DNA from: Chthonomonadales bacterium
GTDB taxonomy: Bacteria; Armatimonadota; Chthonomonadetes; Chthonomonadales; CAJBBX01
Assembly (NCBI GenBank): GCA_012517255.1
Contig: JAAYVH010000022.1
Location: 1-32,642, forward strand
Direction of reading: 5' to 3'
Length of the DNA: 32,642 nucleotides
In this document: positions 6,232 to 12,006 of the stretch, in pieces
Numbering within the stretch: position 1 is the first letter of the stretch
Layout: every line of letters starts with the position of its first letter
The notes under the pieces: model-generated
Database searches by the model: none
Told to the model about the DNA's origin: nothing
Seen by the model: the letters and a program-made list of their open reading frames with translations, nothing else
Made by a program: the position numbers and the translations under genes

Positions 6232-7959
6232 ATGCGCAATAGCCGCTTTCTCACGCTGGCGTGCTTGGTCGCGCCCGTCAGTCTCCTGATCGGCGCAACG
6301 GCCGGGGGCATTCAGACGAAAGCTCCCAAGCCCCACGTGCCCGTTGTATTGAAGGACGAAGCAGGCAACCCCATCGAACCCGACGCAGCCGATGCCAGGC
6401 CCTACAGCCCGCGGCAAACCTGCGGCGGCTGTCATCCCTACGACACGATCACGAAGGCGTACCATTTCACGATGGGGGCCGACGTGATGTCGGATGATTG
6501 GGGCGCGAAGAATCGCAACCGGCCATGGATGAGCTCGCCCGGCCAGAACGGCGGTCAGCAACATATGTCCTACAACTGGCTCGCTAAGAAAGCCAACACG
6601 CGGGCGGATGCCGTCGGACTGACGCCCTTTGCCTACGCGAAAACCTGCGCTGTCTGCCATCCCGGCGGCTCGATCTTCGAAAAGGACCGCGACGGCAAGC
6701 GGTATGACGTGCGCCAGAGGGCGGAACCGCAGCTTGCCGCCAGCCTCGACGGCGACTATCACAAGACGGACTGGGTGCGCTCGGGAGTTCTCGAAGCCGA
6801 CTGCATGATGTGCCACATGCCCACCTACGACATGAAGGCCCGCACGGACCAGCTCGGTAAGCAGAACTACCGCTGGGCTGCAACTGCCGGCGCAGGACTC
6901 GCCGTCGTGGAGGGTTCTGTGGCCGAGGGACAGACGCCCAGACTGGCCTACAAGCCCGACGCGGTGAAGGACGGCAAGCTTCAGGTCACGCCTACGCGCA
7001 CGTCCGACAAGAACTGCCTGCTGTGCCACGGTGAGGCCGAGGTGAAGAAGCGCGGTCACGTCTGGGACGGCCGGAACGAGGATGTGCATGCGCGCATCGC
7101 ATGCACGCAATGCCATACGACGGGCGCCGATCATCAGATTGCCAAGGGGCGCTCCAACGCCGTCTTCCTCCATGACGAGCTCGACGATCCCGGGCTCTCA
7201 TGCTCAGGCTGCCACAACTCCCGGCGTCTCGGGGCCAGGAAGCCGGCCCACCAGAGCATCCCCGCAGACCATGTCACCAAGCTGGCCTGCGTTGTGTGCC
7301 ATGTGCGCGATGCGAACGTGACGGCGGTCCACACAGTGGACACCACCACCGGCAAGTCGCTGGGGGTACCCACGAATCCGACGGCGCATAAGTACGGCGA
7401 GAGTTTCGCCTGGCAGCCGGCCGTCTTCCGGCTTCGCGACGGCCGCATCTCCAAAGGCAACGCTCTGCTGCCCTCATGGTGGGGCAACCGGGTGGGGAAC
7501 GTGATCCATCCGCTCACCTTCGCCGAGACGGGACGGGCCTACGAGACGGTCAAAGACCAGATCAAGGACGACAACGGCGACGGCAAGTCAGAAGCCAACA
7601 CCGAAGCCGAGATCGTCGCCATGCTCGGCGCCATAAGCCGCACCATGGCCGGAGGGCGGTTCGAGAATCTGAGCCCGGCCTATGTCAAGGGCCACGAGGT
7701 CTGGGAGATGCGCGACGGTCGGCTGATGCACGGACCGCATCCGCAAGCAGCTCCGCTTCGATGGACGTTCAGTCACAACGTGTCGAAGGCCTCACGAGCG
7801 CTCGGAGCCGGCGGCTGCACTGATTGCCATGGCAAACCCGGCGGCATATTCGGGACACAGGTGACGGTGGATCCCTACGACCCCGACGGCAAGCCGGTGA
7901 CAGTTCCGGTCTGGCGCTACCTGAAGCTCAAGACTCCCGATCCCTACGCCACGCAATAG
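6232..7959 (+). CDS. Exported octaheme cytochrome c
   Basis: A 575-residue protein with a signal peptide (about 1-26) and eight CXXCH heme-attachment motifs beginning at residues 64, 139, 191, 262, 291, 324, 353 and 529. Several extra His residues can act as distal ligands. The long gap between hemes 7 and 8 contains SWWGNRVGNVIHPLTF. It should be periplasmic and transfer electrons; octaheme families include tetrathionate/nitrite/hydroxylamine-type enzymes, but I cannot assign it to one. GGAG at 6221-6224 is 7 bp before the ATG. It closes the redox operon as it now stands. A copy of its 3' end precedes the nitroreductase at 11933, so that gene was probably next in the operon originally. A 35-bp internal stretch (7221-7255) is duplicated at 11646-11680. 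Confidence 0.88.
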   Translation: MRNSRFLTLACLVAPVSLLIGATAGGIQTKAPKPHVPVVLKDEAGNPIEPDAADARPYSPRQTCGGCHPYDTITKAYHFTMGADVMSDDWGAKNRNRPWMSSPGQNGGQQHMSYNWLAKKANTRADAVGLTPFAYAKTCAVCHPGGSIFEKDRDGKRYDVRQRAEPQLAASLDGDYHKTDWVRSGVLEADCMMCHMPTYDMKARTDQLGKQNYRWAATAGAGLAVVEGSVAEGQTPRLAYKPDAVKDGKLQVTPTRTSDKNCLLCHGEAEVKKRGHVWDGRNEDVHARIACTQCHTTGADHQIAKGRSNAVFLHDELDDPGLSCSGCHNSRRLGARKPAHQSIPADHVTKLACVVCHVRDANVTAVHTVDTTTGKSLGVPTNPTAHKYGESFAWQPAVFRLRDGRISKGNALLPSWWGNRVGNVIHPLTFAETGRAYETVKDQIKDDNGDGKSEANTEAEIVAMLGAISRTMAGGRFENLSPAYVKGHEVWEMRDGRLMHGPHPQAAPLRWTFSHNVSKASRALGAGGCTDCHGKPGGIFGTQVTVDPYDPDGKPVTVPVWRYLKLKTPDPYATQ

Positions 7960-8281
7960 GAGGCGAGACGATGAAGTGCTTCCGAGTCACAGTCATGCTG
8001 ACGGCCCTGGCGCCGGTCGCGCGCTCGTACTTATACGGCTTCGTCGTGTACTGACAGCATGTCGTGCCCACCCACTTGCAGTAGTCGTGTTCCTCCCCAT
8101 CCCCACACCGGTTGCATCTCACGGCCTCGCCGGAGCACCATGTGCACACACAGCAGTTGGGGTTCTGGTACTCGGAGCCGCCACACGATGGGCACGGCCC
8201 CTGGCTCGTCTGGGCGTAGATCATCGTCGCCAATGCCACCACGATGCTCGTCGCGAGACCGTACCGCACCGCTCTCTCCAT
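7928..8281 (-). CDS. Cys-rich secreted protein, copy B, C-terminally truncated chimera
   Basis: A 117-residue frame with signal peptide (about 1-23) and 11 cysteines up to residue 76. Its pattern is shared with copy A (9479-9952): C-x2-C-G-G, then C-C-x-C-x2-C, a C-K-W, then C-C-x-Y and K-P-x-K-Y. After KPYKYE (residue ~87) the protein reads antisense through direct repeat 1 and into the last bases of the convergent cytochrome gene, so its native C-terminus (about 70 residues in copy A) is missing. AGGAGG lies 7 bp before the ATG. It is the last gene of the minus-strand cassette. I recognise no family; the cysteines suggest disulfides or metal binding outside the cytoplasm. Truncation probably occurred when the block was inserted. 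Confidence 0.72.
   Translation of the reverse strand: MERAVRYGLATSIVVALATMIYAQTSQGPCPSCGGSEYQNPNCCVCTWCSGEAVRCNRCGDGEEHDYCKWVGTTCCQYTTKPYKYERATGARAVSMTVTRKHFIVSPPIAWRRDRES
7943..8016. repeat. Direct repeat 1, left copy (cytochrome end + nitroreductase start)
   Basis: Matches 11933-12006 at 70 of 74 positions (differences at 7975, 7978, 7979 and 8014), then diverges abruptly on both sides. It contains the last 17 bp of the cytochrome gene, the AGGAGG ribosome-binding site and the first ~46 bp of a nitroreductase gene. It marks the left edge of the inserted Cys-rich/pseudopilin block. Confidence 0.92.
7971..8016 (+). pseudogene. 5' fragment of nitroreductase gene
   Basis: The first codons read MKCFRVTVMLTALAP, against MRYFRVTVMLTALAL in the intact gene at 11961. 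After ~8016 the reading becomes unrelated and stops at 8054. It keeps the ribosome-binding site and the 11-bp spacing after the cytochrome stop, so this is where the nitroreductase originally stood or a duplicate of that junction. Confidence 0.85.
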
Positions 8282-8312
8282 GTCCTTGCCTCCTCTGGTT
8301 GTGAGGCCCCCT

Positions 8313-8882
8313 CTACCACGTCCACGACGAGCCCGTCTGCTGGGGCATCTGGCGAACCTCCACCTTCTGGTTCAGCCGCAGAATGAGCACACGCAGGACA
8401 GCCCACGTTGGGTTCCTCGACACCTCGGGCTCGCTGTTGTGCTGCCAGCAGGCAAGCATGGGCATCTCTCCGCCACGCTTCTCGAATGCGTCCAGCAGTT
8501 CCGCACTCAGGCTCACGTCGGCCAGATAGAGCGCCTCATACGACGCTCTCGAGTCTGGGCCCACTAGTCGGGCGCTGGGGCAGTACCGAACGCCCGGCGA
8601 ACTCAGACCGTACGCCTCGATGAATCGAAACTGCTCCGAGACGGGCGGCAGGCCGATCTCGTACAGCGAACTGAACCTCCTCCCGGGCTCGGGGTCAATG
8701 CCGCCCCAGTCGTCGCGGTACATCTGGATGGCCGTGCCCCATTGGTGGAGGTTGGAGATGCACTTGGCCATGCGGCCGTTCTCGCGCACGGTCGCGAACA
8801 CGGGGAAGATGATCGCGACGATGATCGCGATGATGCCGACGACGACCAGAACCTCGACAAGGGTGTAGCCGCGACGTTTCAT
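8313..8882 (-). CDS. Type II/IV pseudopilin-like protein, copy B
   Basis: A 189-residue protein with a prepilin leader (MKRRG|YTLVE, Glu at mature position 5) and a hydrophobic helix (VLVVVGIIAIIVAIIFPVF), followed by the block ATVRENGRMAKCISNLHQWG and YRDDWGG. This resembles the H-x9-DG/DUF1559-related pseudopilins common in Planctomycetota and Armatimonadota. The globular part contains GVRYCPSA, an HNS segment and the closing PTWAVLRVLILRLNQKVEVRQ. GGGAG is 7 bp before ATG 8882; an upstream in-frame start at 8918 lacks support. It should be processed by a prepilin peptidase and assembled or displayed in the envelope. The first ~190 bp are nearly identical to copy A while the rest diverges. 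It precedes Cys-rich copy B by 31 bp. Confidence 0.87.
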   Translation of the reverse strand: MKRRGYTLVEVLVVVGIIAIIVAIIFPVFATVRENGRMAKCISNLHQWGTAIQMYRDDWGGIDPEPGRRFSSLYEIGLPPVSEQFRFIEAYGLSSPGVRYCPSARLVGPDSRASYEALYLADVSLSAELLDAFEKRGGEMPMLACWQHNSEPEVSRNPTWAVLRVLILRLNQKVEVRQMPQQTGSSWTW

Positions 8883-8927
8883 AGGTTCTCTCCCCGGCGC
8901 CGGTCTGGCCCGGCGCACCGCAGCCCG

Positions 8928-9518
8928 TCACTCCGGGAAGCGCCAACCGTCCGCGGCCGTGTACCAGCCTCGGATTCCCGTCTCGTCGCGCAGATCGGCA
9001 TAGACGCGTGCGGCCATGGCCGGACCCGTTGCAGGATAGGATGCCTCGATCACGTTCCACAGCAACTCGCCCAGGGCGATGGTGAACGGTTCCCCTTCCA
9101 GTTGCTGCACGCTCAACAGGATGTGTCGCCTGTTTCGGCGCAGGTCGAGCCGCTCGGTTTCGATCATGTACTGGATGTAGTTTGGGCGCACGGTGTTCTG
9201 GCGAACGACGCGGAGGCCCGACACGTCGCCTTCCTTGTACAGCGTCCGCTCCAGATACCTGGACACACTCAGCGGCGTGATGCCGGCTCGGCTGCGCTCC
9301 GACGCGCTTCCCAGATCGTAGAGCGCACGGGCATCACGGCGTTCCAGCGCCATGATCGCGAGGTACGCAACCTCCTCAGGAGGCGCAGGCCGCAACGACG
9401 TGACGACTGCGGGCAGAGCGAGAAACGCCAGAACCACGAGCGGCAGGCTGCCATTGCGGAGCGACACGGCGAGCTCCGTCAGCCGCCCCCGCCTTCGTTC
9501 GGTTTCTGCCCTACGCAT
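8928..9518 (-). CDS. Single-pass membrane protein of unknown function
   Basis: I do not recognise this 196-residue protein. A short basic N-terminus (MRRAETERRRGR) precedes one transmembrane segment (about 25-41, LPLVVLAFLALPAVVTSL); the rest should be periplasmic and contains mixed helices and strands (EEVAYLAIMALERRDARALYDL, NYIQYMIETERLDLRRNRRHILL). There are no cysteines, in contrast to its neighbours. ATG 9518 is chosen because the hydrophobic segment then sits normally; it overlaps the end of Cys-rich copy A by 40 bp, so coupled translation is possible. It lies between Cys-rich A and pseudopilin B, and is present once, unlike the duplicated genes around it. Confidence 0.7.
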   Translation of the reverse strand: MRRAETERRRGRLTELAVSLRNGSLPLVVLAFLALPAVVTSLRPAPPEEVAYLAIMALERRDARALYDLGSASERSRAGITPLSVSRYLERTLYKEGDVSGLRVVRQNTVRPNYIQYMIETERLDLRRNRRHILLSVQQLEGEPFTIALGELLWNVIEASYPATGPAMAARVYADLRDETGIRGWYTAADGWRFPE

Positions 9519-9952
9519 GAGTAGGGCGGCGACTCGTACTCGACGTCCGCATTGCCGGGGGTCCCTCCATTCCAGCAAGCCATATTGGAATGCCACGTCA
9601 CGCTCTCTATGGAGTCGTAATACGTGCTGCCACACTGGCCGACCGTCGAGGTACCACAGGGGCACCCGCCTTCGCCTTCACCCGTGGTCTTGTACTTCCT
9701 GGGCTTCCGCAGATATGTGCAGCATCCCCACGACGTGCCCGTGTCATGCCACTTGCATTTCGTCCAGCCCGAGAGGTAGTCACAGCACTGGCACTCCTCA
9801 TAGTGGCCAGCGCACTCCTGGCATGTGCAGCAGTAGCTCTTCGGATTGTCGCCACCACAGCTCTGACAGTCGGCTTCGTATGCCCATACGGCGGCGCCGA
9901 CTAGGACCGCGACCGAAGTAACCACCGTGACGGTCAGCACGAATCTACGCAT
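9479..9952 (-). CDS. Cys-rich secreted protein, copy A (full length)
   Basis: 157 residues with signal peptide (about 1-25) and 17 cysteines (29, 32, 41, 42, 44, 47, 54, 56, 57, 66, 77, 78, 97, 99, 107, 126, 146). The first ~85 residues share the Cys pattern of copy B; the C-terminal part (GGCPCG, SVTWHSNMACWNGG, then SPPYSC) is lost in copy B. The protein ends in a Gly tail (NEGGGG). No family is recognised. The density of cysteines and an adjacent membrane thioredoxin-like gene suggest a disulfide-stabilised or metal-binding surface protein. GGGAG is 7 bp before ATG 9952. Pseudopilin A ends 32 bp upstream, reproducing the pseudopilin-then-Cys-rich order of copy B. Confidence 0.82.
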   Translation of the reverse strand: MRRFVLTVTVVTSVAVLVGAAVWAYEADCQSCGGDNPKSYCCTCQECAGHYEECQCCDYLSGWTKCKWHDTGTSWGCCTYLRKPRKYKTTGEGEGGCPCGTSTVGQCGSTYYDSIESVTWHSNMACWNGGTPGNADVEYESPPYSCVGQKPNEGGGG

Positions 9953-9984
9953 CTATGATCTCCCTTCCAAGAAGCCAAGCTGCG

Positions 9985-10551
9985 CTACCAGTCAACCTCG
10001 TTGATCGGCCATGCCTTCCTCCGACGAACGTCAACTCTCTGGTTCAGCCGCAACACGACGACGCGGATCGTGGCCCAGGTCGGAGTGTCCTGTAGCAGAG
10101 GCGGCGAATTGTGATATGAGCACACCATCAGCGGCCAGTCCATGCCGTGGTTGACCAACCGCTGCCGAATGTCGTCCGGGTACGGGGCGTCGCCCCAGAA
10201 CGACTTTCCGTATGGATGCGGTTCAGTGTGCTGCATGGGCGCGCTCGGGCAGTACCGAACTCCTGTGTCGTCCAACCCGTAAGCCTCCTCGAAGGCCCCG
10301 AACGGATTGCTCAACGGGAAACCCAGTTCGCTGAACGACTTCACCTTCATCCCCGGCGCGGGGTCAATGCCGCCCCAGTCGTCGCGGTACATCTGAATGG
10401 CCGTGCCCCACTGGTGCAGGTTGGAGATGCACTTGGCCATGCGGCCGTTCTCGCGCACGGTCGCAAACACGGGGAAGAGGATCGCGACGATGATCGCGAT
10501 GATGCCGACGACGACCAGAATCTCGATAAGGGTGTAGCCGCGAGGTTTCAT
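9985..10551 (-). CDS. Type II/IV pseudopilin-like protein, copy A
   Basis: 188 residues with prepilin leader MKPRG|YTLIE and a hydrophobic N-terminal helix, then the same ATVRENGRMAKCISNLHQWG and YRDDWGG blocks as copy B. The distal part (FEEAYGLDDTGVRYCPSA, MVCSYHNS, PTWATIRVVVLRLNQRVDVR) is clearly homologous to copy B but much less conserved. Both copies end in Trp. Start ATG 10551 overlaps the stop of the thioredoxin-like gene by ATGA, so it is probably translationally coupled; longer in-frame readings extend into that gene. Expected location is the inner membrane, with possible assembly into a pseudopilus. Three cysteines in the globular part could pair internally or with the Cys-rich partner. 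Confidence 0.87.
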   Translation of the reverse strand: MKPRGYTLIEILVVVGIIAIIVAILFPVFATVRENGRMAKCISNLHQWGTAIQMYRDDWGGIDPAPGMKVKSFSELGFPLSNPFGAFEEAYGLDDTGVRYCPSAPMQHTEPHPYGKSFWGDAPYPDDIRQRLVNHGMDWPLMVCSYHNSPPLLQDTPTWATIRVVVLRLNQRVDVRRRKAWPINEVDW

Positions 10552-11210
10552 CGGGACGTTCCTTCGTCTCGCTCGGGGTCGGGTCGTTCGGCAGGGTGAG
10601 CTTGCCGGATCGCCGCGCGCAGTCCGTCGAGCGATGCCAGGTTGCGATCCGACTCCGGGAACGATGCCATCCACCGCAGCCGCCAACGGCTGTCGAAGTA
10701 GTAGATGCGCCCGTTCCACCACGCGTTGAGGCTCTCATGAAGGGCGCCCTGCGGGTCGCGATACACGGGGAACGCCTTCGCAATCGCCTTGCGGAAGGCT
10801 GCGATATCGGCGCTCGGACTGGCCGATACCGCGAGGAGACGCACGCCGGCGCCACGGGCATCCGACACCCATCGGCGCACGTCGAGCTTGGTGCAGCTCG
10901 TGCAACTGGAGAGCGCTATGAGGATGTAGCCGGAATCGCTGGGCGGCTCGGTCTGCCGTATGCGCCTCCCGGCGCCCGCAGACGGCAAAACGGCGGCCAG
11001 GGCGGGGTCACGGTCGGCGCGGCCCTCGATATCGAATGGCAGGCCCGAGGTGCGGGCGGGGCGTACGCGATCGGCAATGGCCGCCCGGGACAGGACGTCC
11101 TGCCCGACGACCCATACATCGAGGCACAGCAACAGGCCCGCACACCACCAGAACCAGCGCGGCGCCGCGGCCTTGCGTACCACGGCATGCTCGGAAGTTC
11201 CAGTTTCCAC
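10548..11210 (-). CDS. Membrane-anchored thioredoxin-like protein (CTSC)
   Basis: About 220 residues if read from GTG 11210, which has GGAG about 8 bp upstream; GTG at about 11183 is another option, and the TTG at 11291 lies inside the -10 box and cannot be the start. One membrane segment (about 19-37, WFWWCAGLLLCLDVWVVG) is followed by a ~50-residue linker and a thioredoxin fold: strand GYILIALSSC, active site Cys103-Thr-Ser-Cys106, then VRLLAVSAS and FPVYRDPQGALHESLNAWW, as in peroxiredoxin/TlpA-like proteins. It should face the periplasm. As first gene of a cassette encoding Cys-rich secreted proteins, a role in forming or reshuffling their disulfides is a reasonable inference. Confidence 0.72.
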   Translation of the reverse strand: METGTSEHAVVRKAAAPRWFWWCAGLLLCLDVWVVGQDVLSRAAIADRVRPARTSGLPFDIEGRADRDPALAAVLPSAGAGRRIRQTEPPSDSGYILIALSSCTSCTKLDVRRWVSDARGAGVRLLAVSASPSADIAAFRKAIAKAFPVYRDPQGALHESLNAWWNGRIYYFDSRWRLRWMASFPESDRNLASLDGLRAAIRQAHPAERPDPERDEGTSR

Positions 11211-11290
11211 CGCTCCATCTCCACCACCGAACACGAGCGCCCCGGGAAGAGGCTCGACGACCCACGACCGACGACGAGATGTTGCCGCCA

Positions 11291-11320
11291 ATTGTACAAC
11301 ACGGGGGGGGGAGAAGTCAA
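11291..11320 (-). promoter_or_regulatory. Promoter with a nine-C tract in its spacer
   Basis: On the minus strand TTGACT (11320-11315) and TACAAT (11296-11291) are separated by 18 bp, of which nine consecutive bases are C (11311-11303). It is correctly placed to drive the whole minus-strand cassette, with transcription starting near 11284. Changing the C count would change the -35/-10 spacing, the arrangement known from phase-variable promoters such as Neisseria porA and opc. Loss of one C gives the optimal 17 bp. Confidence 0.75.
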
Positions 11321-11378
11321 TAGGCTGGACCGGAATCTGCCATTGCCACTCCCGACGCCGTCGCGAGCGGGAGGAGTC

Positions 11379-11645
11379 TCACCGCTTGCCGGCCCGACGC
11401 CGTTCGTTTGCCTCCTCCGACTCGGCCAGGCTGGCGGGCCAGTCGGATTTGAGCATCCGGGAGAGCGCGCGGTCCGCCGGCAGACGGCCCCCATCTGGCA
11501 CTCGGCGTAGTAGTTGGACTCGTTCTCGGCATACACGATGCGCTGAACGGCGGACCCGCATACCGGGCACGGCTTGCCGAAGCTCCCGTTGGCCGTCACC
11601 TCAGCGGGGTTCTTGACGGCGCCAAGGCCGAGCTCGACCCGCCGC
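11379..11645 (-). pseudogene. 3' remnant of an Fpg/Nei-type DNA glycosylase, frameshifted
   Basis: Read on the minus strand, the fragment GKPCPVCGSAVQRIVYAENESNYYAECQ is a four-Cys Fpg/Nei zinc finger (CxxC...CxxC-like, last Cys apparently lost or shifted). The sequence must then move by one base in a run of five G to continue as GGRLPADRALSRMLKSDWP and a basic tail ending at 11379. This continuation is typical after the zinc finger in some glycosylases. The catalytic N-terminal domain is absent; the fragment begins beside a 35-bp piece of cytochrome DNA. It cannot encode a working enzyme. The family call rests on motif recognition only. Confidence 0.55.
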
Positions 11646-11680
11646 CCGGCGGCTCGGGGCCAGGAAGCCGGCCCACCAGA
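11646..11680. repeat. Misplaced 35-bp copy of octaheme cytochrome DNA
   Basis: Matches 7221-7255 inside the cytochrome gene at 34 of 35 positions (one difference at 11652/7227), including an unbroken 28-bp identity. It joins the glycosylase remnant to the IS481-like fragment. It is too long for chance and shows the region was assembled by recombination. Confidence 0.85.
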
Positions 11681-11709
11681 CCGCCGGGCCCGAGAAGCAG
11701 GTACCGGCG

Positions 11710-11844
11710 TCAGCACCGTCGAACCGTAGTACCGCCGACGTCGAGGGCGGCCGCGGCCGCCTTCAACGTCCCGCCCGCCGCAACATGGCCGACCAACTCG
11801 CGGCGCTTAACGAGACTCGGTGCAGCATTCCGATGTACACTCAT
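11710..11844 (-). mobile_element. IS481-family transposase N-terminal fragment
   Basis: A 44-codon frame begins MSVHRNAAPSLVKRRELV and continues with a helix-turn-helix (GHVAAGGTLKAAAAALDVGGTTVRR), which resembles the N-terminus of IS481-type transposases (MNxHKNARLTPxGR...). It stops at 11710 before any DDE catalytic domain. It is a dead remnant of an insertion sequence whose end is probably marked by the palindrome at 11917-11931. Confidence 0.55.
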
Positions 11845-11916
11845 GACCGAGCGGCTCCTTGGACTGTTTTGTCTGTCGACTACAACGTATCCAAGGTCAG
11901 CCCCTCATTACCCAAC

Positions 11917-11931
11917 CTGTTGGTCCAACAG
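11917..11931. other. 15-bp palindrome, possible insertion-sequence end
   Basis: CTGTTGG-T-CCAACAG is a perfect inverted repeat. It lies 73 bp before the transposase fragment's start codon and 1 bp before the right copy of direct repeat 1. The preceding CATTACCCAACC is reminiscent of IS481 termini. If correct, the IS end sits exactly at the border of the rearranged block. Confidence 0.45.
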
Positions 11932-11932
11932 A

Positions 11933-12006
11933 CCTACGCCACGCAATAGGAGGCGAGACGATGAGGTATTTCCGAGTCACAGTCATGCTGACGGCCCTGG
12001 CGCTGG
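11933..12006. repeat. Direct repeat 1, right copy
   Basis: Pairs with 7943-8016 (70 of 74 identical). It carries the last 17 bp of the cytochrome gene, including its stop codon, directly upstream of the intact nitroreductase, though the cytochrome itself is about 4 kb away. This indicates that the two genes were once adjacent. Confidence 0.92.

Noticed and set aside
7928-9952. Cys-rich proteins as methylamine dehydrogenase small subunit or as a ribosomally made modified peptide
   Set aside because: No accompanying large subunit, MauE/MauD-type set, cyclase, lanthionine synthetase or radical SAM gene. The CTSC protein is only generally thioredoxin-like, and the size and paired pseudopilins do not fit.
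11859-11960. N-terminal extension of the nitroreductase from an upstream in-frame ATG
   Set aside because: It crosses the IS-like end and the duplicated cytochrome tail. ATG 11961 has AGGAGG and starts a clean signal peptide.
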